A stretch of DNA of 64,000 bases from Thiomonas sp. FB-6 (GCF_000377645.1 NZ_KB898471.1:691084-755083), one strand, 5' to 3'; numbered from the stretch's first letter, positions 8,003-17,210 are shown. Notes: a model not told the origin generated them from the sequence alone. Numbers and translations are program-made.

Positions 8003-9961
8003 ATGAGCACCCTGCCCTTTCCCTCCGACCGCCGTCACGACCTCGCCTGCCTCGGCCGGCTGGCCGTGGACCTGTACTGCGAGCAGTTCGGCGCCCCGCT
8101 GGAGGACGCCCGCAGCATGGCCATGTACCTGGGCGGCAGCTCGGCCAACGTGGCCTTCGGCGTGGCCCGGCTGGGCCTGCGCAGCGCCATGATCTCGCGG
8201 GTCGGCGACGAACAGATGGGGCGCTTCCTGCTGGGCGCGCTGGCGCGCGAGGGCTGCGACGTCAGCCAGGTGCAGGTGGATCCGCGGCGCCTGAGCGCAC
8301 TGGTGCTGCTGGGCCTGAAGGACCGCGACACATTCCCCCTGCTGTTCGTGAGGGAGAACTGCGCCGACATGGCCCTCGACGCCGCGGCGGTTTCCGAGGA
8401 GTTCATCGCCCAGTGCCGGGCGCTGGCGATCACCGGCACCCACCTGTCCACCGAAACCACGCGGGCCGCCTCGGCCACGGCGCTGCGCCACGCCGGCGCC
8501 CACGGCGTGGTGCGCATTCTCGACATCGACTACCGCCCCGTGCTGTGGGGGCTGACCCGCCCGGGCGCGGGCGAGAACCGCTACGTCGCCGACGCCGGGG
8601 TGAGCGCGCGCCTGCAGGACATGCTGGGCAGCTTCGAGCTGATCGTGGGCACCGAGGAGGAGTTCATGATCGCCGGCGGCGTGGCCGGCGACCTGCTGGG
8701 CAGCCTGCGCCGCGTGCGAGCGCTCACGCCGGCCGTGCTGGTGCTCAAGCGCGGTGCGCTGGGCTGTTGCGTGATCGAGGGCGCGCTGCCCGGCGATCTC
8801 GACGCTCTGCCGCTGCATGCGGGCGAGCGCGTGCGCGTGCGCAACGTGCTGGGAGCCGGCGACGCCTTCCTCGCCGGGCTGCTCGGCAGCCTGCTGCGCG
8901 GGCAGGACTGGGCGCAGGCGGCCCGCGTGGCCAACGCCTGCGGGGCCATCGTGGTGTCGCGCCACGCCTGTTCGGCGGCCATGCCCACGCCGGCGGAACT
9001 GGAGTACTGGTTCTCCTGCGCCCATCACCCGGATGTCGACGGCGACGCCGAGCTCGCGCACCTGCACCGCGTCAGCGTGCCGCGCGCGCGCTGGGAGCAA
9101 CTGCAGGTGATGGCCTTCGATCACCGCAGCCAGTTCCTCGACCTGGCGCGCGAAGCCGGCGCCGACGAGGCTCGCATCCCGCGGCTCAAGCAGCTGTTGC
9201 TGGACGCGGTGGCGCAGGTGGAAGCCCGCCGCGGCCTGCAGGGACGCATCGGCGTGCTCATCGACGGCGGCGAGTACGGAGCCGACGCGCTGGCGCACGC
9301 CACCGGCCGCGGCTGGTGGGTGGGGCGCCCGGTGGAGCTCCCGGGGTCCCGCCCGCTGCGCTTCGACGGCACCGCCTCCATCGGCAGCGCGCTGGTCTCC
9401 TGGCCGGCCGAACAAGTGGTCAAGTGCCTGGTGCACTACCACCCCGACGACCCGGTGGACCTGCGCCTGGAGCAGGAGGACCGGCTGCTGGAATTGTGGG
9501 AGGCCACACGCACGGTGGGCAACGAGCTGCTGCTGGAGGTCATCGCGCCGCGCGACCTGTGCGCGCCCGGCACCGAGGACCAGGCCGTGCTGCGCACGGT
9601 GCAGCGCCTGTACAACCTGGGCATCCGCCCCGAGTGGTGGAAGCTGGCGCCGATGCGCGCGGCGGGCTGGCAGGCGCTGGGGCGCCTGCTGGCCGCGCGC
9701 GACCCCTATTGCCGCGGCGCGGTGATCCTGGGCCTGAACCAGCCCCTGGCGGAGCTGGCCGCGAGTTTCGCCGAGGCGCGCGATCCCGTGGTCAAGGGCT
9801 TCATGGTCGGGCGTACGCTGTGGGCTCGCGAATCCCTGCGATGGCTGCGGGGCGAGATCGACGACGCCGCGCTGGGCTCCACGGTGGCGGAGCATTTCGT
9901 CACGCTGGTCGACGCCTGGGCGGCGCGACACGGCGGCGCGCCCGATGCGCCGCGCGCCTGA
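8003..9961 (+). CDS. iolC: Bifunctional 5-dehydro-2-deoxygluconokinase / DUF2090 aldolase
   Basis: A 652-residue two-domain protein. Residues ~1-330 are a PfkB sugar kinase (YLGGSSANVAFGVARLGL near the start, catalytic GAGDAFLAGLL near 284) that phosphorylates 5-dehydro-2-deoxy-D-gluconate. Residues ~340-652 are DUF2090 (FDHRSQFLDLAREAG onward), a TIM-barrel aldolase-like domain related to the tagatose-bisphosphate aldolase group and thought to do the IolJ step, giving DHAP and malonate semialdehyde. The fusion is known in Proteobacteria. I chose ATG 8003 because the product then begins just before the kinase fold; no strong ribosome-binding site is evident. It is the first gene of the iolCDEB operon. 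Confidence 0.93.
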   Translation: MSTLPFPSDRRHDLACLGRLAVDLYCEQFGAPLEDARSMAMYLGGSSANVAFGVARLGLRSAMISRVGDEQMGRFLLGALAREGCDVSQVQVDPRRLSALVLLGLKDRDTFPLLFVRENCADMALDAAAVSEEFIAQCRALAITGTHLSTETTRAASATALRHAGAHGVVRILDIDYRPVLWGLTRPGAGENRYVADAGVSARLQDMLGSFELIVGTEEEFMIAGGVAGDLLGSLRRVRALTPAVLVLKRGALGCCVIEGALPGDLDALPLHAGERVRVRNVLGAGDAFLAGLLGSLLRGQDWAQAARVANACGAIVVSRHACSAAMPTPAELEYWFSCAHHPDVDGDAELAHLHRVSVPRARWEQLQVMAFDHRSQFLDLAREAGADEARIPRLKQLLLDAVAQVEARRGLQGRIGVLIDGGEYGADALAHATGRGWWVGRPVELPGSRPLRFDGTASIGSALVSWPAEQVVKCLVHYHPDDPVDLRLEQEDRLLELWEATRTVGNELLLEVIAPRDLCAPGTEDQAVLRTVQRLYNLGIRPEWWKLAPMRAAGWQALGRLLAARDPYCRGAVILGLNQPLAELAASFAEARDPVVKGFMVGRTLWARESLRWLRGEIDDAALGSTVAEHFVTLVDAWAARHGGAPDAPRA

Positions 9962-9974
9962 CACGGAGATCGCG

Positions 9975-11831
9975 ATGAGCTACGTACGCATGACCATGGC
10001 GCAGGCGCTGGTGCGCCACCTCGCCGCGCTGAAGGTGGAAACGGCCGACGGCAGGGTGCAGCCCTATTGCGCCGGCGTGTTCGCCATCTTCGGCCACGGC
10101 AACGTCTGCGGGCTGGGCGAGGCGCTGTGGGAAGGACGCGCCGAGCTGCCCACGCTGCGCGCGCACAACGAGCAGTCCATGGCTCACGCCGCGATCGCCT
10201 TCGCCAAGGCCAGCATGCGCCAGCGCATCATGGCGGTGACCACCTCCATCGGCCCCGGCGCCACCAACCTGGCCACGGCCGCGGCGCTGGCCCACGTGAA
10301 CCGCCTGCCGGTGCTGCTGCTGCCGGGCGACACCTTCGCGTCGCGCAGGCCCGACCCGGTGCTGCAGCAGCTGGAAAGCTTCCATGCCGGCGACCTCAGC
10401 GTCAACGACTGCCTGCGTCCGCTCACGCGCTACTTCGACCGCATCACCCGCCCCGAGCAGATCCTCGTCGCGCTGCCCCAGGCCATCGGCGCCATGACCG
10501 ACCCGGCCAACTGCGGCCCGGCCTGCCTGGCGCTGTGCCAGGACGTGCAGACCCAGGCCTTCGACTGCCCGGAGCGTTTCCTGCACCCGCCGACCCTGCG
10601 CCTGCGGCGAGCGCCGGCCGATGCCGGCGAGCTCGAGCGCGCCACGCGCCTGCTGCGCCGCGCCGAACGCCCGCTGATCCTCGCCGGCGGCGGCGTGCTG
10701 TACAGCCACGCGGGCGAGCGCCTGCGCGCTTTCGCCGAGGCCCACGGCATCCCGGTGGCGGAGACCCACGGCGGCAAGAGCTCGCTGCCCTGGGACCATC
10801 CGCTCAACGTGGGCGCGATCGGCGTGGACGGCGCGCCCGCGGCCAACGCGCTGGCCGAGGAGGCCGACCTGGTGTTCGCCGTCGGCACGCGCCTGCAGGA
10901 CTTCACCACCGGCTCGCACGCCTTGTACCCGGGGGCCGAACTGCTGGGCCTGAACGTGCAGGCCTTCGACGCCGCGAAATGGCACGGCCACGCCCTGGTG
11001 GCCGACGCGCGCACCGCGCTGGAGCAGCTCGAGCCCGGCCTGCAGGGCTGGCGCGCCGACCCGGAATGGTCGCGCCGCACCCACGGCCTGTCGGCCGACT
11101 GGGTGCGCCGGGTCGACGAGCTGACCACGGCGCGCCTGGTCGGCACCCTGCCCTACGACGCCGAGGTGATCGGCGGGGTGCGCGACTCGGCGCCCGACAG
11201 CCCCGCCGGCGACGTGGTGGTGTGCGCCGCCGGCACGCTGCCGGCCGAACTGCACAAGCTCTGGCGCGCCTCGCGTCCCGGCAACTACCACGTCGAGTAC
11301 GGCTACTCCTGCATGGGCTACGAGATCGCCGGCGGCCTGGGGGTCAAGCTGGCGCGCCCCGAGCAGGAAGTGGTGGTGATGGTGGGCGACGGTTCCTACC
11401 TGATGCTCAATTCCGAGCTGGCCACCTCGGTCATGCTCGGGCGCAAGCTGATCGTGGTGGTGCTGGACAACCGGGGCTTCGGCTGCATCGAGCGCCTGCA
11501 GGCCAGTTGCGGCTACCCCAGTTTCAACAACCTGCTCGACGCCTGCGTGCCCGAGGGCGGCAGCCCGGTGCGCATCGATCTGGCCCTGCACGCGCGCAGC
11601 CTGGGGGCCGAGGCGGTGCATGTGCGCAACCTGGAGGAGTTCGGCGCCGCGATGCGCGAGGCGCGCGGGCGCGAGCGCACCCAGGTCATCGTCATCGACA
11701 CCACGCATGCGCGGGTGACGGCCGACGGCGGCTGCTGGTGGGACGTGGCGATGCCGGAGCTTTCCTCCTGCGCCGAGGTGCGCCAGGCCCATGCGCGCTA
11801 CGAACTGGCGCGCCAGATGCAGTGCCCCTGA
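9975..11831 (+). CDS. iolD: 3D-(3,5/4)-trihydroxycyclohexane-1,2-dione hydrolase
   Basis: A 618-residue thiamine-diphosphate enzyme that opens the ring of the trione intermediate, producing 5-deoxy-glucuronate. N-terminal Pyr domain with RAHNEQSMAHAAIAFAKA carrying the catalytic Glu; a central TPP-fold domain; C-terminal PP domain with the metal/ThDP motif GDGSYLMLNSEL...DNRGFG. Length fits IolD. ATG 9975 has CGGAG about 6 bases before it; an in-frame ATG 30 bases upstream overlaps iolC and is less likely. The start lies 13 bases after iolC. Confidence 0.95.
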   Translation: MSYVRMTMAQALVRHLAALKVETADGRVQPYCAGVFAIFGHGNVCGLGEALWEGRAELPTLRAHNEQSMAHAAIAFAKASMRQRIMAVTTSIGPGATNLATAAALAHVNRLPVLLLPGDTFASRRPDPVLQQLESFHAGDLSVNDCLRPLTRYFDRITRPEQILVALPQAIGAMTDPANCGPACLALCQDVQTQAFDCPERFLHPPTLRLRRAPADAGELERATRLLRRAERPLILAGGGVLYSHAGERLRAFAEAHGIPVAETHGGKSSLPWDHPLNVGAIGVDGAPAANALAEEADLVFAVGTRLQDFTTGSHALYPGAELLGLNVQAFDAAKWHGHALVADARTALEQLEPGLQGWRADPEWSRRTHGLSADWVRRVDELTTARLVGTLPYDAEVIGGVRDSAPDSPAGDVVVCAAGTLPAELHKLWRASRPGNYHVEYGYSCMGYEIAGGLGVKLARPEQEVVVMVGDGSYLMLNSELATSVMLGRKLIVVVLDNRGFGCIERLQASCGYPSFNNLLDACVPEGGSPVRIDLALHARSLGAEAVHVRNLEEFGAAMREARGRERTQVIVIDTTHARVTADGGCWWDVAMPELSSCAEVRQAHARYELARQMQCP

Positions 11832-11872
11832 ACTCCCTGGCTCCCTCCACCCTTCCCACAGCCTCCGGCGCC

Positions 11873-12808
11873 ATGACCTGGAACGTACGCATCGGCATCA
11901 ACCCCATCGGCTGGATGAACGACGACCTGCCCTCGCTGGGCGGCGACACGCCGCTGGACACCGCGCTGGCCGAGGGACGGGCCATCGGCTACGCCGGCTT
12001 CGAGCTGGGCAACAAGTTCCCCTCCGACCCCGCCGAGCTCAAGGAACGGCTCGGGCGCTTCGGCCTGGCCTGCGTGTCCGGCTGGTATTCGGGCTTCCTG
12101 GCCGAGGCGCTGGATGCGCCCGACGGCGACGCCGCCGTCGAGCGCGAGGTGCAGCGCTGCGTCGCGCACATGCGCAAGCTGCGCCACAACGGCTGCGAGG
12201 TCGTGGTCTACGGCGAGTGCGCCGGCACCGTCCAGGGGCGCATGGACACCCCGGTGTCGCGCCGCCCGCAACTGCGCGGCGAGCCGGCCTGGCGGGAATA
12301 CGCCCGGCGCCTCGACGCCTTCGGCCAGCACCTGCTGCAAGCCTACGGGCTGCGCCTGGCCTACCACCACCACATGGGCGCCTGCGTCGAGTCGCCGCAG
12401 GACGTGGACCGGCTGATGGAACTCACCGATCCCGGCAAGGTGTTCCTGCTGTTCGACACCGGACACGCCTATTTCGGCGGAGCGGCGCGGCCGGAGGAAC
12501 TGCTGCGGCGCCACGTGCACCGGGTCGCCCACGTGCATTGCAAGGACGTGCGCCCGCAGGTCGTCGCCAAGGCACGCAACGAGTCCTGGAGCTTTCTGCG
12601 CGGCGTGCTGGCGGGCACGTTCACGGTGCCGGGAGACGGCGCCATCGATTTCGCAGCCGTGCTGCGCACGCTGTCGGGTGCCGGCTACACCGGCTGGCTG
12701 GTGGTGGAGGCCGAGCAGGACCCGGCCGTGGCACCCAGCGAGCCCTATGCCCGCAAGGGCTTCGAAACCCTGCGCGCCCTGGTCGATGAACTGGGCGCGG
12801 GAGCCTGA
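11873..12808 (+). CDS. iolE: Inosose dehydratase
   Basis: A 311-residue TIM-barrel enzyme of the xylose-isomerase-like family. It dehydrates scyllo-inosose to 3D-trihydroxycyclohexane-1,2-dione using a divalent metal. The N-terminus NVRIGINPIGWMNDD is highly typical of IolE. Metal-ligand regions are visible as LAYHHHMGACVES, LLFDTGHAYFGG and VHCKDVRP, ending with VVEAEQDP. It follows iolD by 41 bases and precedes iolB by 2, in one operon. IolE acts between IolG and IolD in the pathway. Confidence 0.95.
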   Translation: MTWNVRIGINPIGWMNDDLPSLGGDTPLDTALAEGRAIGYAGFELGNKFPSDPAELKERLGRFGLACVSGWYSGFLAEALDAPDGDAAVEREVQRCVAHMRKLRHNGCEVVVYGECAGTVQGRMDTPVSRRPQLRGEPAWREYARRLDAFGQHLLQAYGLRLAYHHHMGACVESPQDVDRLMELTDPGKVFLLFDTGHAYFGGAARPEELLRRHVHRVAHVHCKDVRPQVVAKARNESWSFLRGVLAGTFTVPGDGAIDFAAVLRTLSGAGYTGWLVVEAEQDPAVAPSEPYARKGFETLRALVDELGAGA

Positions 12809-12810
12809 AC

Positions 12811-13623
12811 ATGGTCAGTCCGCTGCTCATCAAGGCCGCGCCGCTAGGGCGCGAGATCGTCACCGTGACGCCCGAGAGCGCCGGCTGGGACTACGTGGGC
12901 TTCCAGGCCATCCGGCTGCCGGCCGGGCAGGCGCAAGAGCTTTCCACCGGGCAGCGCGAGCTGTGCCTGGTGGTGCTCACCGGCTGCGTCGACGTGGAGC
13001 TGGACGGCACCCGCCATGCCGGGCTGGGCCGGCGCGACAGCGTGTTCGAGCCGGTGGCGCCGGCCGCCGTCTACGTGCCCCCCGGACGCACGCTGCGCGT
13101 GCAGGCGCTGCGGGACGCCGAGCTGGCGCTGTGCAGCGCCCCGGGCGACGGACGCGAGCGCCCGGTGCGCCTGATCGACCCCGAAGGCATGCGTGCCGGC
13201 ACCCGCGGGCAGGGCACGAACCTGCGCCACGTGCGCGACATCCTGCCCCACGACGACCCGGGCGCCGCGCACTTGCTGGTGGTGGAGGTGATCACCCCGG
13301 CCGGCCACTCGTCGAGCTACCCGCCGCACAAGCACGACGACGAGCGTCCGCCGCTGGAGACCCGGCTGGAGGAGACCTACTACCACCGCCTGGATCCCCC
13401 GCAGGGCTTCGCCTTCCAGCGGGTATACACCGACGACCGCAGCCTCGACGAAGCCTGCGCCGTGGAGAACCACGACGTCGTGCTGGTGCCGCGGGGCTAC
13501 CACCCGGTGGTGGCGCCGCACGGCTACCGGCTGTACTACCTCAACGTCATGGCCGGCCCGAACCGCCTGTGGGTGTTCCGCAACGATCCGGCGCACGAGT
13601 GGATGCTGCAAGCCCCGCATTGA
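12811..13623 (+). CDS. iolB: 5-deoxy-glucuronate isomerase
   Basis: A 270-residue bicupin isomerase converting 5-deoxy-glucuronate to 5-dehydro-2-deoxygluconate, the substrate of IolC. The C-terminal cupin shows PPHKHDDERPP and LEETYYHRLDP, the metal-binding His/Glu set, then VPRGYHPVVAPHGYRLYYLNV, all hallmarks of IolB. It starts 2 bases after iolE. Its last 77 bases overlap, on the opposite strand, the end of the Mpo1-like gene. It is the last gene of the rightward inositol operon. Confidence 0.95.
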   Translation: MVSPLLIKAAPLGREIVTVTPESAGWDYVGFQAIRLPAGQAQELSTGQRELCLVVLTGCVDVELDGTRHAGLGRRDSVFEPVAPAAVYVPPGRTLRVQALRDAELALCSAPGDGRERPVRLIDPEGMRAGTRGQGTNLRHVRDILPHDDPGAAHLLVVEVITPAGHSSSYPPHKHDDERPPLETRLEETYYHRLDPPQGFAFQRVYTDDRSLDEACAVENHDVVLVPRGYHPVVAPHGYRLYYLNVMAGPNRLWVFRNDPAHEWMLQAPH

Positions 13624-14128
13624 AGCCCGCGCGCAGGCGCTCGGCCTCGGCGTCCACCGCGGCGCGCAGCGCCTTGCGCAGCCCGAGCAGGAAGGCCGCC
13701 TCGGCCACCACGAACAAGGGCCCGACCAGCAGGCCCCCCAGATCGTCGACGAAGGCGGGCTTGCGCCCTTCCCAGGCGTGGCCGACGAACTGGAACACCC
13801 AGCCGAGCACGAAGGCGCCGATGCCCAGCGCCAGCCAGCCGGCGGTGGGCAGGGCCGCGGCCCAGGCGCCTGCGCGCAGCGCCAGTGCGAAGCACAGGCT
13901 CATCGCCAGGCCCAGGCGCAGATCCAGCAGCAGGTAGAACACGCAGGCCGCCGCCGCCACCGGCAGCGCCGGCGTGAAGCCGAAGCCGCCCAGTTCCCAT
14001 TCGGGGCGCGACAACAAGGCGCATAGCGCCAGCACGATCAGCGGAATGCCCACGAAGTGGGTGGCCACGTTGCGCGCATCGCGGTGGTAGGACGCGTACC
14101 GCGCCAGTTGCCGCTGCAGGGTGCTCAT
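13547..14128 (-). CDS. Mpo1/DUF962-family membrane protein
   Basis: A 193-residue protein with about four to five hydrophobic segments. It carries the family motifs YHRDARNVATHFVGIP near the N-terminus (HxxxxNxxxHxxxxP-like) and FQFVGHAWEGRKPAF followed by LLVGPLFVVAEAAF. Yeast Mpo1 is an Fe(II) dioxygenase that alpha-oxidises 2-hydroxy fatty acids; the conserved His residues are present here. Bacterial function is not established. Its start overlaps the LacI-type regulator stop (TGATG), so the two are co-translated, and its end runs 77 bases into iolB antisense. Confidence 0.82.
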   Translation of the reverse strand: MSTLQRQLARYASYHRDARNVATHFVGIPLIVLALCALLSRPEWELGGFGFTPALPVAAAACVFYLLLDLRLGLAMSLCFALALRAGAWAAALPTAGWLALGIGAFVLGWVFQFVGHAWEGRKPAFVDDLGGLLVGPLFVVAEAAFLLGLRKALRAAVDAEAERLRAGFNAGLAASTRAPDRCGTPTGGSGRP

Positions 14129-15150
14129 CAGGCACTCTCCCGGATGACCAGCTCGAATCCCAGATCCACGCTGGGCTGCGCCACCGGCTCGCCGCGAATC
14201 GATGCGAGCATCATGTCGGCGGCCGCCAGGCCCATCTCGCGCCGCCGCGTGCGCACGGTGGTCAGCGCCGGCAGCATCTGCGGGCTGCCGGGCAGGTCGT
14301 TGAAACCGGCCACCGCCAGGCGCGAGGGCACAGCCACGCCCAGGCGAAGCGCCTTGAGCAGGGCCCCCTGTGCGAGGTCGTCGTTGCAGAAAAAGATGGC
14401 GTCGACCTCGGGGTGCCGCTGCAGCCCCTGCTCCAGCAGCACGCCGCCGAGCTCGATGGACGAGGGGGCGGGGCTCAGCCATTCCAGCGCGGGGTCGTAC
14501 AAGCCGGCCGCGCGCAGGGCCTGGCGGTAGCCCTCGGCACGCTGAAGCACCCGCGGGTCGAGCTGCGCCGCGGCGTAGGCGATGCGCCGGCGCCCGCTGC
14601 GCAGCAGGTGCTCGGTGAGGGCACGGCCCGCGGCGGCCTGCGAGAAGCCCACGCTGTGGATGCCCGGCGCGGAGGTCAGCTCCATCAGGTGCACCGTGGG
14701 CACGCCGCTGTCCTGGATCAGGCGACGGGCCGTCTCGGTGCGGTCGAAGCCGGTGACCAGCAAGCCGGCGGGGCGGTGGGGCAGGAAGCTGCGCAGCAGC
14801 TGTTCCTCCTCGGCCGCGTCGTAGTGGGTCACGCCGATCAGGGTCTGGAAACCGGCCGGCAGCAGCGTGCGCTGCACCGCGTCGAGCACGTCGACGAACA
14901 GGGTGTTGGACAGCAGCGGAACCAGCACCGCGACCTGGGTGCTGCGGCTGGAGGCCAGCGCGCGCGCCGCCGGATCGGGCACGTAGCCCAGGCGCTGCGC
15001 GGCCGCGAGGCTGCGCTCGACCAGCTCGGCATGCACGCCGCGGGTCCCGCGCAGCGCCCGCGAGGCGGTGATGGGGCTGACGCCGGCCTCGCGGGCGACA
15101 TCCTGCAGGGTGACCCGGCCGCTGGCCCGGGAGGAGCGCGATGAACTCAT
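14128..15150 (-). CDS. LacI-family transcriptional regulator (probable gluconate regulator)
   Basis: A 340-residue LacI/GalR repressor. The N-terminal HTH is VTLQDVAREAGVSPITASRALRGT, with a hinge helix (DPAARALASSRSTQ) and a periplasmic-binding-protein-like effector domain (VAVLVPLLSNTLF, DAIFFCNDDLAQGALL). It is transcribed away from gluconokinase and a sugar MFS carrier, so it most likely acts as GntR-type repressor responding to gluconate. A perfect 14-base palindrome with central CG lies 42 bases upstream of its start. Confidence 0.88.
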   Translation of the reverse strand: MSSSRSSRASGRVTLQDVAREAGVSPITASRALRGTRGVHAELVERSLAAAQRLGYVPDPAARALASSRSTQVAVLVPLLSNTLFVDVLDAVQRTLLPAGFQTLIGVTHYDAAEEEQLLRSFLPHRPAGLLVTGFDRTETARRLIQDSGVPTVHLMELTSAPGIHSVGFSQAAAGRALTEHLLRSGRRRIAYAAAQLDPRVLQRAEGYRQALRAAGLYDPALEWLSPAPSSIELGGVLLEQGLQRHPEVDAIFFCNDDLAQGALLKALRLGVAVPSRLAVAGFNDLPGSPQMLPALTTVRTRRREMGLAAADMMLASIRGEPVAQPSVDLGFELVIRESA

Positions 15151-15191
15151 GATGCCGATAACCCTAATACAAATCCGGTACCCGCGACGTA

Positions 15192-15205
15192 GGATAGCGC
15201 TATCC
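15192..15205. promoter_or_regulatory. Candidate LacI-family operator (GGATAGCGCTATCC)
   Basis: A perfect 14-base palindrome with the central CG step characteristic of LacI-family operators, in the spacer between the regulator and gluconokinase genes. The AGCGCT core recurs at 15288-15293. It could serve both divergent promoters. Confidence 0.6.
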
Positions 15206-15282
15206 CACGAGTTCCACCGCCATTTCGTGCGGCAGAGCCCTCGTTGCAAGGCCTCACGACCCGGGAAGCCTTCCACCCGGAA

Positions 15283-15801
15283 ATGACAGCGCTACCCATG
15301 CTCGCCAAATTGATCATCATGGGAGTTGCCGGCTGCGGCAAATCCAGCCTGGGCGCCGCGCTCGCGCAGTCTCTCGGCCTGCCGCTGGTCGAGGGCGACG
15401 ATTTCCACGGCGCAGTCAACAAGGACAAGATGCACCGCGGCGTGCCCCTGGACGACGCCGACCGCGCCAGCTGGCTGGACCGGCTGGGCGAGGAACTGCG
15501 TCGCCACGAACGCGGCGCCGTGCTCACCTGTTCGGCGCTGAAGCGGGCCTACCGCGAGCGCTTGCGCCGCGCCGAGCCGGGCCTGCGTTTCATCTATCTG
15601 CGCATCGACCCCGAGCTGGCCTACCAGCGGGTCAGCGCGCGCCAGGGCGGGCATTTCTTCCAGCCCAGCCTGGTGGCCAGCCAATTCGCCACGCTGGAGC
15701 CGCCCGAGGGCGAAGCCGGCGTGTTCACCGTGGATGCGATCCTCGGCACGCCCGAACAGGCGCGCGCCGTGATGGACTGGATCGCCTCCGAATCGCCCTG
15801 A
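15283..15801 (+). CDS. gntK: Gluconokinase
   Basis: A 172-residue GntK-family kinase that phosphorylates D-gluconate to 6-phosphogluconate. P-loop GVAGCGKSS near residue 16; the conserved GDDFH and KMHRGVPLDDADRASWL segments; TCSALKRAYRERLR; and GHFFQPSLVASQFATLE, all diagnostic. ATG 15283 gives the usual family length; ATG 15298 is an equally possible start, since neither has a strong ribosome-binding site. The MFS carrier gene follows 41 bases later, probably in the same operon. No edd/eda genes are nearby. Confidence 0.93.
   Translation: MTALPMLAKLIIMGVAGCGKSSLGAALAQSLGLPLVEGDDFHGAVNKDKMHRGVPLDDADRASWLDRLGEELRRHERGAVLTCSALKRAYRERLRRAEPGLRFIYLRIDPELAYQRVSARQGGHFFQPSLVASQFATLEPPEGEAGVFTVDAILGTPEQARAVMDWIASESP
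15285..15296. promoter_or_regulatory. Second, weaker operator copy (GACAGCGCTACC)
   Basis: It shares the AGCGCT core with the palindrome at 15192-15205, with imperfect arms. The centre-to-centre distance is 92 bases, compatible with repressor looping. It overlaps the chosen gntK start codon. Confidence 0.35.
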
Positions 15802-15842
15802 CGGCCACGCACCGCCACGGCCCGCACCCCAGGAGACACCCC

Positions 15843-17138
15843 ATGAGCACTCCACCCCACAGTCCTCTGCCCAGGCGGCGCTGGATGATCGGCGCCCTGC
15901 TCGGCGTCGGCATCCTGATCAACTACCTCGACCGCATCAGCCTGTCGGTGGCGGCACCGCAACTGCGCACCGAATTCCACCTGTCGCCGGCCGAGGTCGG
16001 CCTGTTCCTCAGCGCCTTCTTCTGGTCCTACTCGCTGCTGCAGGTGCCCGCGGGCATGCTGCTGGACCGCCTGGGGCCCAAGCCCATCGGGCGCTGGGGC
16101 GCGTTGCTGTGGAGCGCGGCCTCGCTGCTCACCGCCGTGGCCGGGGGCTTCGGGGGGATTTTCGCCGCGCGGGTGCTGCTGGGCGTGGCCGAGGCGCCCG
16201 CCTTCCCGGCCTGCGCCAAGGCCACCGGCTACTGGTTCCCGCGCCGCGAGCGCGCGCTGGCCACCGCCCTGTTCGACGCCGCGGCCAAGTTCTCCAACGT
16301 GATCGGCGTGCCGCTGGTGGCCTGGGTGGTGGTGGTCTTCGGCTGGCGCTGGGGCTTCGGAGTCACCGCGGCCCTGAGCTTCGCCTACTTCGCCGCCTAC
16401 TGGGCGCTGTACCGCGACCCCGGCGCGGACCCGCGCCTGAGCGCGGCCGAGCGCCGCTACATCGTCGAGGGCGGCGCCGCCTCCGAGGGTGCGGCACCCG
16501 CCGGCGCGCTCAACATGCTCGGCTACCTGCTGAGCCGCGCCAAGGTCTGGGGCCTGACCATCGGCTTCGCCGCCTACGGCTATTCCTTCTACCTGTTCCT
16601 GACCTGGCTGCCCAGCTACCTGGTGCAGGCCATGCACATGGACATCCTGCGCTCGGCCGAATACACCGCCATCCCCTGGCTGGTGGCCACCTGCGCCGAC
16701 CTGCTGGTGGGCGGCTGGCTGATCGATCGCCTGGTGGGCAGCGGGCACGACGAATCGCGCGTGCGCAAGAGCGTGCTCATCGCCGGCATGGTGCTGGGCC
16801 TGGCGGTGTTCGGCGCCACGCAGACCACCAGCCCGGGCTGGGCCATCGCCTGGATCTCCATCGCGCTCGGGGGCCTGGCCGCGGCGGCGCCGGTGGGCTG
16901 GTCGCTGCCTTCGCTGATCGCCCCCAAGGGCGGCGTCGGCACCGTGGGCGGGATCATGAACTTCGTGAACAACCTGATGGGCGCGGCCGCGCCCATCGTC
17001 ACCGGCATCATCGTCGGCAGCACCAACTCCTTCGGCAACGCCTTCGTCGTGGCCGGGGTGATCCTGCTGGTCGGCATCGCCGCCTTCGTGTTCCTGCTCG
17101 GGCGCATCGAGCCGGTCCCGGAGCCGGGCCGGCGCTGA
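15843..17138 (+). CDS. MFS transporter, anion:cation symporter (sugar-acid) family
   Basis: A 431-residue major facilitator with twelve predicted membrane segments. The N-terminal NYLDRISLSVAAPQL motif and the loop RLGPKPIGRWGALLWS match the ACS group that includes hexuronate, galactonate and glucarate carriers. AGGAG precedes the ATG by 8 bases. Directly downstream of gluconokinase, it is best read as a gluconate or related sugar-acid/H+ symporter, although classical gluconate permeases belong to the GntP family. The substrate is inferred from context. Confidence 0.85.
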   Translation: MSTPPHSPLPRRRWMIGALLGVGILINYLDRISLSVAAPQLRTEFHLSPAEVGLFLSAFFWSYSLLQVPAGMLLDRLGPKPIGRWGALLWSAASLLTAVAGGFGGIFAARVLLGVAEAPAFPACAKATGYWFPRRERALATALFDAAAKFSNVIGVPLVAWVVVVFGWRWGFGVTAALSFAYFAAYWALYRDPGADPRLSAAERRYIVEGGAASEGAAPAGALNMLGYLLSRAKVWGLTIGFAAYGYSFYLFLTWLPSYLVQAMHMDILRSAEYTAIPWLVATCADLLVGGWLIDRLVGSGHDESRVRKSVLIAGMVLGLAVFGATQTTSPGWAIAWISIALGGLAAAAPVGWSLPSLIAPKGGVGTVGGIMNFVNNLMGAAAPIVTGIIVGSTNSFGNAFVVAGVILLVGIAAFVFLLGRIEPVPEPGRR

Positions 17139-17210
17139 CCCGCCCGACGCACGCCGCGGCCCTCGCCGGCCGTGGCGGCCCGGGCTCGCCCGAGCCGCCC
17201 GGCGCAGGCC

